NCBI GenBank assembly: GCA_017440665.1
Contig: JAFSGU010000067.1
Span: 1 to 39,537 of the forward strand
Reading direction: 5' to 3'
Origin: Clostridia bacterium
Lineage (GTDB): Bacteria > Bacillota > Clostridia > Oscillospirales > CAG-272
DNA length: 39,537 nucleotides
Shown in pieces: positions 9,132 through 17,893 of this stretch; positions within the stretch are counted from its first letter, which is position 1; each line of letters opens with the position of its first letter. The notes under the pieces were generated by a model. It saw nothing but the letters and a program-made list of their open reading frames with translations. It did no database searches and was not told the DNA's origin. Position numbers and translations under genes: made by a program.

Positions 9132-11867
9132 TCAATATCTGCCGATCTTGTCGTAGGGGATCTTAACGAGACTTGATCCCTCTGTGATCGTGTAGTTACC
9201 TGTAGCGGGCTCTTCAAAGCCGGGGTTTGTATCCAGGTTGTACGTAGTGAAGTCCTCGATCACGGTCGCAAACTTGACCGCACTTTCTGTGTATACGTAA
9301 AGACCTTCGCTGTTGTCGATACGCTTCTGTGTGGTTATCACCGTGTTATCGTAAACAGAGTTGTATGCGGGATAACGGAGATAGTCTGGGTTACCTACGT
9401 AAGGTGAAGGATCGGGATTGGTCGCGTCGTAAAGTACCTTTGCAAGAGTGGGGAACTTTTCGCTCCACAGCTCGTTTCTGAAGGGAACAAGCTCAAGGAT
9501 CATTACCCATTCGGTGTCGATGGGGAGATGTGTGTCGTCAGCCTCGATGTTCCAGTCGCCGATGTTGACCTGTGTGATCTCCTCATCAAAGGTAGAGATC
9601 ATGATGTTATCGTGGATGCTATTTTCGCGTCCGCTGTTAACGAATACGCTGTGGTTAGCAGTGTTATAGAAAATGTTACCGTAGATCTCCTGCCCTGCCA
9701 TACCGTCGTCAAGATAGATACCGAGGCAGGTGTGCCCGTTTTCTAAGCGTCCCACGTCAGCGACGATATTATAACGGATGACTGTACCGTGACCTGCGGG
9801 GTTTCTGCCTCCGTAGATGGCGCCTGCGTCACTGGTCTGAATTCCGACGTCATGGATGTAGTTGTACTCGATCGTGATGTAGTTACTTGCCCAGATGTAC
9901 TCGCTATAGAAGATAGCACTGTGAGGGCCGTTACACATTTCGTTGTGTGAGATGGTGATACCGCATCCGCGTGCATTAACTGCTGAGCTACCTGTCTTTA
10001 CAATAGTACCGAAGCCGTCGAAGAGACAGTTTTCAATCACGGAGTTACCCTTTGTAAGAGTCTCTCTGTCACCTGAGCTTATTTCAATAGCTCTTGAGCC
10101 GATGTCAATGAACTCACAACCGTATACCTTGTTGTTGTCGCCGTAAAGACTCATCGCGTATTCCTGCATGTGGCTGAACTTACACATGTTGAACTCAATG
10201 AAGTTACCCTGAGCGGAAACAACACGGTTTGTGCCGAATGAGAACTCAAGCTTCTTGAAGGTAACGTGCTCAACATCGGTCATGCTCATCATAAGACCTG
10301 TGAGAGTGATAGTATAATTCTCAGTGGGCTTCATTACGTAAAGATAACCGGTGGAGTTATCAATGTAGTATTCATCGGTACGGTCAAGCTCATTGGGAAT
10401 GTTGTAGAAGTAGAAATAGGGGTTGGGATGGCCTGCATACTCGTCGTGGTTGTCGTACAGACCGTAGCCGTTTATAAAGGGAGCTACAGTACCGGTTTCG
10501 GAATCATACGATATGATCTTACCGTCGGAAGCACTCCAGTCATAGCGATAGTAGCCATACATATACATATTGTCGACGCGATAGTAGGAGTTAAGCTTGT
10601 TCTTGATGCTTTCCTTGAATGTGATAGTGTCTTCTGCATCGGAAAGACGTGTGGTATATGCTCTGTCGATGAAAGCATCGTTGCCGTCTGCGCGCTTGTT
10701 GGGCCAGCGAGCGATGTCGATTCTTGTTTCGCCTGCGAAAACTGCATTTTCATGGGTGATCTTGTGTGCGGTCATTCCGAACGCGGTAAGGTCTACCTTC
10801 TTGATGCTACTCTCTACCTCGTCCATGAACATCGACTTTTCGTCTTCACTGATAGGCTCGAACGCTGAGAGAGGGATAACAGTACCTGCATTGAATTCAA
10901 CGGGACCGTCGCCGTATGCACAGTATGTTATGGGGCAATCTGCAGTACCGGAGTCCTCTGCTGTGAACTGAAGATCAACAGGAGCCGCGTATCGTCCTGC
11001 CATAAAGGCAACGGTGATACCGCCCTTTGTTTTTTCAAGCTTGCGGACTGCCTTCACCGCACCTTCGAGGGTAGCAAGAGGCTTTTCAAAGGTGCCGGGG
11101 TTTGTGTCAAGACCGCCCGTTGCAACGTAGATGTCAGCATCCTTTACGAGGGGATACTCGGGCTCGGTGTATTTGCTGATAGCTTTAGGGGAGCTGTAGT
11201 AAAGCTCATAGTTGAAGTCTGCAGTGCAGAAACGGTAGATGATGGTGGCAAACTGATCACGTGTTGCATAGCCTGCGGGAGAGAGTGTGCTTCCGCTTCC
11301 TGTACCCTTGATGAGACTTACGCTTACAGCCCACTTGAAGCTGTCAGCCGCCCAGCTTGCCACGCTGTCCTTATCGGTGAAGGATGCGAGAGTTTCGTTG
11401 TTTGTAAGGTCAACGTGCTTATATGTCGCATAACGGGCAAACATAGTAGCAAGCTCCTGACGGGTGATGTTGCGGTCAGGGGAGAAGATGGGGTCACCCC
11501 ATTCGTCTGTACCCGTACCGGTTACGATGTTTTCCGCATAAGCCCATGCCGCGGCGGTAGCGTAATACTCGTCGCCTGCGATGTCAACAAAGACGTTGCG
11601 GAATGAGCCTACGGGGGATCCGTCGTTACGGTAAAGGACGGTAACTACCATGCCTCGGGTAAGGTTCATAGTGGGAGAGAGTTTCGTGCCGTCTCCCGTG
11701 CCGTTCATAAGTCCGTTTGCGTAAACGTACTTTACGGCGTCGTAATACCATTCGCCCTCCTTGACGTCGGAGAAGGGGAGAGCGTCATCAGCGTTGATGC
11801 CGATCGTACACATAGATACGAGCATCAGTACCGCTAAGACAAATGAAAGAATCTTTTTTACGTTCAT
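9132..11867 (-). CDS. Gene 4: SLH-anchored beta-helix (GH141-like) surface protein, closest to the canonical family
   Basis: 911 residues, AAGGAG before the ATG. Signal peptide about 1-26. SLH motifs about 31-80, 95-150 and 163-213; the third is unlike most paralogues (GTGSGSTLSP and TRDQF, close to gene 9). The module from about 244 has VATGGLDTNPGTFEKPL, then MYGYYRYDWSAS at 436-447 and LDRTDEYYIDNSTGYLYVMKP at 494-514. Both blocks resemble the GYW-DW and ELD-GEWYLDR-TG-LYY-P blocks I associate with GH141-type proteins. Coils run about 530-760, with HNEMCNGPH, the TSDAGAIYGGR coil (D680) and GIYLDDG (D720), 40 apart. It ends in IPYDKIGRY, which also matches the standard family end. It belongs to neither subfamily A nor B and is the best query for finding the parent family. 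Stop codon TGA. Confidence 0.94.
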   Translation of the reverse strand: MNVKKILSFVLAVLMLVSMCTIGINADDALPFSDVKEGEWYYDAVKYVYANGLMNGTGDGTKLSPTMNLTRGMVVTVLYRNDGSPVGSFRNVFVDIAGDEYYATAAAWAYAENIVTGTGTDEWGDPIFSPDRNITRQELATMFARYATYKHVDLTNNETLASFTDKDSVASWAADSFKWAVSVSLIKGTGSGSTLSPAGYATRDQFATIIYRFCTADFNYELYYSSPKAISKYTEPEYPLVKDADIYVATGGLDTNPGTFEKPLATLEGAVKAVRKLEKTKGGITVAFMAGRYAAPVDLQFTAEDSGTADCPITYCAYGDGPVEFNAGTVIPLSAFEPISEDEKSMFMDEVESSIKKVDLTAFGMTAHKITHENAVFAGETRIDIARWPNKRADGNDAFIDRAYTTRLSDAEDTITFKESIKNKLNSYYRVDNMYMYGYYRYDWSASDGKIISYDSETGTVAPFINGYGLYDNHDEYAGHPNPYFYFYNIPNELDRTDEYYIDNSTGYLYVMKPTENYTITLTGLMMSMTDVEHVTFKKLEFSFGTNRVVSAQGNFIEFNMCKFSHMQEYAMSLYGDNNKVYGCEFIDIGSRAIEISSGDRETLTKGNSVIENCLFDGFGTIVKTGSSAVNARGCGITISHNEMCNGPHSAIFYSEYIWASNYITIEYNYIHDVGIQTSDAGAIYGGRNPAGHGTVIRYNIVADVGRLENGHTCLGIYLDDGMAGQEIYGNIFYNTANHSVFVNSGRENSIHDNIMISTFDEEITQVNIGDWNIEADDTHLPIDTEWVMILELVPFRNELWSEKFPTLAKVLYDATNPDPSPYVGNPDYLRYPAYNSVYDNTVITTQKRIDNSEGLYVYTESAVKFATVIEDFTTYNLDTNPGFEEPATGNYTITEGSSLVKIPYDKIGRY

Positions 11868-11909
11868 TTTTTGTTGCTCCTTGAATTAATTTGCAAATCT
11901 GCTAATGTG

Positions 11910-11938
11910 ATTATATAACAAAAGAAGGGATTAGTCAA
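11910..11938 (-). promoter_or_regulatory. Promoter of gene 4
   Basis: TTGACT (11933-11938), 17 bp, TATAAT (11910-11915) on the minus strand. Confidence 0.9.
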
Positions 11939-11976
11939 GCGAATTTGGCTTATTTGACTATAGAACATTACAGAAA

Positions 11977-12002
11977 ATCCCCTCTTCCGCGGAAGAGGGG
12001 AT
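11977..12002 (-). terminator. Terminator after gene 5
   Basis: A perfect 12-bp stem (11977-11988 with 11991-12002) 18 bp past the stop codon, followed on the minus strand by TTTTCTG. Confidence 0.8.
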
Positions 12003-12020
12003 GTAAATTATGCGGGACGA

Positions 12021-14786
12021 TCAATATCTTCCGATCTTGTTGAAATGGTTGTCTGCAAACTTTGTAGTGTCTGTGATACTGTAATCACCGTGGGTGGGAT
12101 CTGCGAAGAAGGGGTTTTCTGTGGAATCATACTCAACGTTGTTTTCAAAATCACCGTAAAGATCTGCCATTGACCCTTCTTCGTACTCAATACCGAAGTC
12201 TATAAGTGCGTTGTTTTTGATGTGGTTTACGGTTGTGAAGAAGCACTCGTAAGACTTACCTGCATCATTTATATCAAAAGTATAGTTAAACAGGATTGGC
12301 CAGCGCTCTACCCACTTGCCATAATAGGGTGAGCTATCCTTCACTACCTTTTGGAAGTCGTCGTACAGGAATTGACCGGGACCCCATTTTCCTTTTTCAG
12401 TATCTCCTTCGATGATCTCACCACTGACGAGATAATGAACGTCGGAATTGTATGTGAGGAACGTTCCTTTGTAGCCGTCGCCCTTTATGCAGATGTTGTC
12501 CTTAATGATGTTGTCACGTCCGCCGTTGGTTACGAAGTTTCGGTCACCTGCATTGTAGAAGATGTTGCCGTAGAACTCCTGACCGTAAGAACCGTCGATG
12601 TATACACCGTATGCACCGCCGCAAACGCGGATGTTTTTGAAGATGTTGTATCTGATAACGTTAGAACGCCAACGGAGCTGACGGAATGAGTACACGGCAC
12701 CGTAGTCCTGCGTTGACATCATCATGTTGTCGAAAATATTGTATTCTATAACGGTATCGATACAGGAGTCGTATCTGATAGCCGCGTGGGCACCGTTTAC
12801 AAATTCATTATGTGCAATTCTTGCACCGACGCAATGGAAGAGCTGAATTCCGTGTGCCCAGTATTGGGGCATACTGAAATCATGGAAATAGTTGTTTTCG
12901 ATCACGATACCTGTAGGAATGAGCGATTCCAGAGCATTGTCGTTTGAGTAGATCTCTATTCCCGTGTCGACGAAATTGTATATCTCACAGTTCTTGATCG
13001 TAATGAAACATACGGGATGTGTTCCGACGCTGTAGATAGCCGCGTGACCTGCTACGTTTCCGATCTTGCAATCGTCAAACGTGATATGACTGCTGTCAAG
13101 CTCGATTGCTGAATCAGTTGTAGCGATGAAATCAAGACCGACAAAGCTCAGGTATTCTGCTCCCGTATATATGGACATGAATTTGCCCGATTCGCTGATA
13201 TAGTAGTCTCCCTTGGGATCGTACATATAAAGCGTCTTTGTGGACTGGTCGAACCAATATTCGCCCTCAGCGTCGATCTGGTCGGACAGATTGTGGAAGT
13301 AGAGGTAGTCATCCATTCTGCCCTCAAATGCGAGAGGAAAGTGGTCCAGCGTATAGCCGTTTCCGAATGCTGTGGGGTCATCGAAATCAAAGGAAAGGAC
13401 CTTTGTTTCGGGGTCATATGACTTAACGGGGAAGGTATCAACGAGCCAACCTGTACGGAGCATACCCGTGACCTTCATGCCTTCGATACTTCTAAATTCT
13501 TCAAGCTTACCCGGCAGATAGCTTTGAAGAAGGATACTTTCCCTTTCGTTGTATGTGGTGGTAACGTTCCAATACGCATTTTCGTGGGAACCGTTACTCT
13601 TGTTGGGTACACGTGCCTCGTGGCATATACCGGTCTCGCTGAAGAGGATGCTCTTGGATGTTAAGGATTCGATTTTGTCGGAAAGGTCAGCCTTATATAC
13701 CTTAGACTTGTCAACGTCACCGAGAAGATAATAGTCACTTTCGTCAACCTTAACGAAATCTGTAGCAGGGACGTCAACGCCGTTCTGGAAAATAACGTCT
13801 CCGTCTCCGTAAGCGCGATAGGTTACGGAGACATCGGCAGTACCGCTGTCTTCACTTCTGAAGGTGAGATTGTTAAGAGTACCGTAGTTTCCTGCCATAA
13901 ATGCTACGACGATATCGTCTTTTGCAGTTTTAAGAAGCTCCTGAACCTTAGCCTTTGCTCCTTCGAATGTGGCAAGAGGCTTTTCTTTTGTACCGGGATT
14001 TTTATCATCTCCGTCTACTGATACGAATACTTCAGCATCGTCGCAGTATTCGTAAGTAGGCTCGGTAAAGCTTGAGAGGGGCATAGGCTCGGTGTAAGCA
14101 AGCTTATAGGTGAACTCACGTGCATCGTCCTTTGAGTTGAAGCGTTCTATCATGATGGCGAACTCAGCACGTGTAGCAAGATCCTCGGGGGAGAGGGTAG
14201 CAGCTCCGCCGCCTCCTTTACCTGTGATGATACCGGTACCGGCTGACCACTTGAAGCAGTCGGCAGCCCATGATGCAACCTTGCCGCTGTCGGGGAAGCT
14301 TTCAAGAGAAGTGGTGTTCTTTGCGGTGTCAACGTGGCGGTATGCCGCATAACGTGCAAACATGGTCGCAAGCTCCTGACGGGTGATGTTGCGGTCGGGA
14401 GAGAAAAGGGGGTCACCCCATTCGTCCTCGCCTGTGCCCGTAACGATCGCTGCATCGTATGCCCAAGCGGCGGCGGTTGCATAATATGTGTCTTCAGTTA
14501 CGTCTGCAAATACAGCGGGATATGTGCCCTTGGGTGAGCCGTCGTTACGGTAAAGGACGGTAACTACCATGCCGCGTGTCAGGTTCATGGTGGGGGAGAA
14601 TTTAGTACCGTCTCCCGTACCGTTCATAAGACCCTCGCCATAGGTATATGCTACAGCATCATAGTACCATTCGCCTGTGGGAACGTCTGTGAAGGGAAGC
14701 TTTTCTTCAGCGGTAACGCCCGTTACGCATGCGCTTGTGAGCATGATCACGGCGAGAATGGCTGAAAGAATTTTTCTTGCATTCAT
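12021..14786 (-). CDS. Gene 5: SLH-anchored beta-helix (GH141-like) surface protein, subfamily B
   Basis: 921 residues, GAGGAG before the ATG. Signal peptide about 1-26, SLH motifs about 31-80, 95-150 and 164-216. The enzyme module opens with VSVDGDDKNPGTKEKPL. CHEARVPN and GMLRTGWLVDTFPVKSYD mark subfamily B, followed by GEYWFDQSTKTLYMYDP at 508-524. Coils run about 540-765, with HNEFVNGAHAAI and STQDYGAVY. The invariant aspartates are D694 and D731 (YIDG). The C-terminal part has WPILFNYTFDIND, TTVNHIKNN and the DLYGDFENNVEY stretch, the last two also seen in gene 13. It ends in NKIGRY. The role is inferred: a wall-anchored enzyme on an extracellular glycan. Stop codon TGA, and the spacer downstream lacks the repeat. 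Confidence 0.94.
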   Translation of the reverse strand: MNARKILSAILAVIMLTSACVTGVTAEEKLPFTDVPTGEWYYDAVAYTYGEGLMNGTGDGTKFSPTMNLTRGMVVTVLYRNDGSPKGTYPAVFADVTEDTYYATAAAWAYDAAIVTGTGEDEWGDPLFSPDRNITRQELATMFARYAAYRHVDTAKNTTSLESFPDSGKVASWAADCFKWSAGTGIITGKGGGGAATLSPEDLATRAEFAIMIERFNSKDDAREFTYKLAYTEPMPLSSFTEPTYEYCDDAEVFVSVDGDDKNPGTKEKPLATFEGAKAKVQELLKTAKDDIVVAFMAGNYGTLNNLTFRSEDSGTADVSVTYRAYGDGDVIFQNGVDVPATDFVKVDESDYYLLGDVDKSKVYKADLSDKIESLTSKSILFSETGICHEARVPNKSNGSHENAYWNVTTTYNERESILLQSYLPGKLEEFRSIEGMKVTGMLRTGWLVDTFPVKSYDPETKVLSFDFDDPTAFGNGYTLDHFPLAFEGRMDDYLYFHNLSDQIDAEGEYWFDQSTKTLYMYDPKGDYYISESGKFMSIYTGAEYLSFVGLDFIATTDSAIELDSSHITFDDCKIGNVAGHAAIYSVGTHPVCFITIKNCEIYNFVDTGIEIYSNDNALESLIPTGIVIENNYFHDFSMPQYWAHGIQLFHCVGARIAHNEFVNGAHAAIRYDSCIDTVIEYNIFDNMMMSTQDYGAVYSFRQLRWRSNVIRYNIFKNIRVCGGAYGVYIDGSYGQEFYGNIFYNAGDRNFVTNGGRDNIIKDNICIKGDGYKGTFLTYNSDVHYLVSGEIIEGDTEKGKWGPGQFLYDDFQKVVKDSSPYYGKWVERWPILFNYTFDINDAGKSYECFFTTVNHIKNNALIDFGIEYEEGSMADLYGDFENNVEYDSTENPFFADPTHGDYSITDTTKFADNHFNKIGRY

Positions 14787-14829
14787 GTGTTTTTCTCCTC
14801 AAATAAAAATGCTTTTTAATGCTGAGTAC

Positions 14830-14858
14830 ATTATAACATATTATTGGGTGTAAGTCAA
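14830..14858 (-). promoter_or_regulatory. Promoter of gene 5
   Basis: TTGACT (14853-14858), 17 bp, TATAAT (14830-14835) on the minus strand. Confidence 0.9.
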
Positions 14859-14889
14859 ACAAAAATTGTTCTCATGAATAAAAATACAA

Positions 14890-14911
14890 CTCCCCTGCCG
14901 AAGCAGGGGAG
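14890..14911 (-). terminator. Terminator after gene 6
   Basis: A 9-bp stem (14890-14898 with 14903-14911, loop CGAA) 12 bp past the stop codon, followed on the minus strand by TTGTATTTTTATTC. Confidence 0.78.
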
Positions 14912-14923
14912 CATGTTATAAAA

Positions 14924-17644
14924 TTACTGAACGCCAAGCTTATCGAAATCAAAGCCGATGTAGTTCTTGCCTTCCTTGAAGGTGTAGTCGCCGTGTGTGG
15001 GGTCAACGAACAGATCGTTCTTGTCAAGTCCGTACGCCACGTTGCCTTCCTTCACAGCAAACATATCGTATGTCTCACCGTATTTAAGCTCAGAGCCGAT
15101 AACGGTGTTGTTCTTTACGAAGTTGATGGTGGTGAAGAGACAGTCGGGGTCGCCAACCTTGGTGTGGTCAACGTTGAAGTTGTAAAGCTCGGGGAATCTA
15201 TTGACCCAAGCCTCATATCCGGGAGTACCCTCAGCCGCTCTTTCCTCGAGGAGGCGTGCGTAGGAATAATGGTTAACGTAGTCGCTTTCCGTTCCGCTTA
15301 TGATAAGCTCGTACATACCTGCGTTATTCATAAGGAAGTCACCGTGCTCGGTGTTGATGATAATGTTCTCGCTGATGTTGTTTTCGCGTCCTCCGTTGAG
15401 GGTGACTGCGTGTCCGCCGCCGTTGTAGAAGATATTTCCGTATACCTCGTGACCTGAACCGCACTCGTCGATGTAAATGCCGTACGCTTCTCTAAGGCAG
15501 TCCATGTTCATAATGAGGTTGCCGTATATCTTGTTTCCTCTGTGTCCGATACCGCCGCCGTAGATCGCGCCGTAGTCCTTGGTGTTGTATACCATGTTGT
15601 CAAGCACGTTGTAGCGGATGATGCAGTCTACGTCGCCGCCGAATACGATACCGCCATGAACACCGTTTTCGAGAATGTTATGCTCAGCGATAGCGCCTAC
15701 ACTGTTCCAAAGGATGATACCGCCTGCACTTGAGAAGTAGCTGGGATGACCGAAATCGTGAACGTAGTTGTTTCTCACTACGTTGTGGCTTTCTTCGAGA
15801 GTGTTGCGGTCGCCGCCCTCGTTGGTCATGATACCGCCGCAGATGAAGTTGTAAGCCTCGTTGTACTCAAATGTTATGTAGTCTGAACCCCATGAGTAGA
15901 GACATGAGTTACCGCTGATATAAGCGAAGGTACAGTCGGATACGGTTACGTGGTCGCTTGTTGTAGCGCTTACGGTGGTGTCCGTCGCACCGAAGAAGGA
16001 AAAACCGGAAATCGTTACGTAGTCGCAGTTTACGAGACCGAGAATAGCGCCGTACTGGCTGATAGCGTATTCACCCGATACGTCGTATACGTACAGCTGC
16101 TTGGTTTCTTCGTCAAACCAGTACTCGCCCTTAACGTCAAGCTGGTCTGCAAGATTGTGGAAGAACACAAGGTCGGTGGTGCGTCCCTCTTCCATAAGAA
16201 CGAACTGATCCAGCTTGTATCCGTTGTCGAAGGTGCAGTTTTCGAAGTCGAAGGTGATGATGCTTTCGTCACCGTCCCAGGACTTGACGGGGAAGGTGTC
16301 AACGAGCCATCCCGTGCGGAGGTAACCGGAGATCTTCATACCCTTGGTGGTCTTGAAGCCGTTTACGATATCCTTAAGGGGACCCTGAAGCTTAATGCTG
16401 CTCATGGGGTCAACGGTGGTGGTAAGGTTGGAGTAGTATTTGTCGGTTCCGTCGTCGTTCATGTTGGGGAATCTTGCCTCGTGAAGAGTGGAGGAGCCGT
16501 TGAACAGAGTCATTCTGCTTGTGAACTTGTCTACTTTACCTGTAAGGTCAGCCTTCTTGATCATTGACGTATCCACATCGTCACCGAAGAGCGCCTTTTC
16601 GCTGTCGCTGATGGGCTTGAAAGATTCTTCGGGAACGATAACGCCGTTGTTGAATATAACCTCTCCGTCACCGTAAGCGCAGTATTTGATGGGAGACTCT
16701 GCCGTGCCTGCATCCTCGGCGGTAAGGCTGACGTGAAGTCTGCCGTAGTCGCCTGCCATGAACGCTACGACGCGCTCGCCGCTCTTCTTGACGGTCTTGA
16801 TCTTAGCCTTTGCCGCCTCGAAGGTCGCAAGAGGCTTTTCCTTCGTTCCGGGGTTGTTGTCGTTACCGTCTACTGCAACGTAAACGTCAGCCTCGGTAAC
16901 GCCCTCATACTCGTGAGTGAGGAATTTGTTTTCGATCACGGGCATCTCGTATGCGAGCTTATATGTGAATACTCTTGCCGCATTCTTTTCGTTGAAGCGC
17001 TGGATGATGATGGCAAACTCAGCGCGGGATGCTGAGTCCTCGGGAGAGAGAGTAGCGGCGCTTCCCGTACCCTTACCCGTGATGATGCCCGTTCCTGCCG
17101 CCCACTTGAAGGTGTCAGACGCCCATGAGGCAACCTTGCCTGCATCGGGGAAGGCAGACAGCTCAGCGGTATTTGCAGTGGTATCCACGTGCTTATAGTC
17201 TGCATATCTTGCAAACATGGTAGCAAGCTCCTGACGGGTGATGTTCTTGTCAGGGGAGAACAGGGGATCGCCCCAGTCATCCTCTCCCGTACCGTTTACG
17301 ATGCCGTACTTGTGTGCCCACGCAACTGCCGTAGCGTAATACTGACCCTCGGCAACGTCAGAGAACTTGAGGGGGTAGTTGCCTTCGGGGGAGCCGTCGT
17401 TGCGGTAGAGAACGGTTACTACCATGCCTCTTGTAAGAGTCATAGCGGGAGAGAACTTTGAGCCGTCTCCGGTACCGTTCATAAGACCTGCGCCGTATGT
17501 ATAAGCTACAGCGTCGTAATACCACTCACCTTCGATAACGTCCGAGAAGGGGAGCTTGTCTTCGGCGGCGTTTACACCTGTTACACCGATGCTGAGCATC
17601 ATCAGAACAGCCAGTAGTGCCGACATGAGTTTTCTTGCTTTCAT
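14924..17644 (-). CDS. Gene 6: SLH-anchored beta-helix (GH141-like) surface protein, subfamily B
   Basis: 906 residues, AAGGAGAC before the ATG. Signal peptide about 1-27, SLH motifs about 32-81, 95-151 and 165-217. The module from about 253 starts VAVDGNDNNPGTKEKPL. LHEARFPN and GYLRTGWLVDTFPVKSWD mark subfamily B, then GEYWFDEETKQLYVYD at 506-521. Coils run about 540-770. The HN position is HNILENGVHGGI, and the invariant aspartates are D690 (TKDYGAIYGGG) and D726 (YIDE), 36 apart. Closest to gene 10 (shared LTTTVD and LQGPL segments). It is the only beta-helix member that does not end in GRY: the C-terminus is DFDKLGVQ, followed by TAA. The end is not truncated relative to the others, so this looks like point divergence. 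Confidence 0.94.
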   Translation of the reverse strand: MKARKLMSALLAVLMMLSIGVTGVNAAEDKLPFSDVIEGEWYYDAVAYTYGAGLMNGTGDGSKFSPAMTLTRGMVVTVLYRNDGSPEGNYPLKFSDVAEGQYYATAVAWAHKYGIVNGTGEDDWGDPLFSPDKNITRQELATMFARYADYKHVDTTANTAELSAFPDAGKVASWASDTFKWAAGTGIITGKGTGSAATLSPEDSASRAEFAIIIQRFNEKNAARVFTYKLAYEMPVIENKFLTHEYEGVTEADVYVAVDGNDNNPGTKEKPLATFEAAKAKIKTVKKSGERVVAFMAGDYGRLHVSLTAEDAGTAESPIKYCAYGDGEVIFNNGVIVPEESFKPISDSEKALFGDDVDTSMIKKADLTGKVDKFTSRMTLFNGSSTLHEARFPNMNDDGTDKYYSNLTTTVDPMSSIKLQGPLKDIVNGFKTTKGMKISGYLRTGWLVDTFPVKSWDGDESIITFDFENCTFDNGYKLDQFVLMEEGRTTDLVFFHNLADQLDVKGEYWFDEETKQLYVYDVSGEYAISQYGAILGLVNCDYVTISGFSFFGATDTTVSATTSDHVTVSDCTFAYISGNSCLYSWGSDYITFEYNEAYNFICGGIMTNEGGDRNTLEESHNVVRNNYVHDFGHPSYFSSAGGIILWNSVGAIAEHNILENGVHGGIVFGGDVDCIIRYNVLDNMVYNTKDYGAIYGGGIGHRGNKIYGNLIMNMDCLREAYGIYIDECGSGHEVYGNIFYNGGGHAVTLNGGRENNISENIIINTEHGDFLMNNAGMYELIISGTESDYVNHYSYARLLEERAAEGTPGYEAWVNRFPELYNFNVDHTKVGDPDCLFTTINFVKNNTVIGSELKYGETYDMFAVKEGNVAYGLDKNDLFVDPTHGDYTFKEGKNYIGFDFDKLGVQ

Positions 17645-17686
17645 TTTTTTGTCTCCTTATGGTAATGAAATAAGTATACTACGTTA

Positions 17687-17715
17687 ATTATACAGTAAAA
17701 GTCCGTTTTAGTCAA
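17687..17715 (-). promoter_or_regulatory. Promoter of gene 6
   Basis: TTGACT (17710-17715), 17 bp, TATAAT (17687-17692) on the minus strand. Upstream, only the distal arm of the dyad (ACCAAACAAATAACC at 17733-17747) is recognisable; the arm next to the -35 box has decayed. Confidence 0.9.
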
Positions 17716-17740
17716 GCGGATTTTACGCCTGCACCAAACA

Positions 17741-17769
17741 AATAACCCCCGCCACAGGCGGGGGTTATT
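17741..17769 (-). terminator. Terminator-like hairpin after gene 7
   Basis: A perfect 13-bp stem (17741-17753 with 17757-17769, loop ACA), followed on the minus strand by TGTTTGG. Confidence 0.72.
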
Positions 17770-17893
17770 TTCGGTTGTCAGTTATCAGTTTGCAGTTATG
17801 AGCCCTTTGGGCGTTATGATTTAGAAAATACGCTCGCAGCCGATAACGATGCGAAGCATCTTATAGTTCATAGTTTATAGTTCATAACTTATC
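17770..17893. repeat. Intergenic multi-hairpin repeat, copy 2 (divergent)
   Basis: Same place and orientation as the other copies. The first hairpin is GCCC-TTT-GGGC and the GATGC-GAA-GCATC hairpin is present. The TTTCCC/GGGAAA hairpin is missing and is replaced by direct repeats of the type ATAGTTCATAGTTTATAG. Confidence 0.75.
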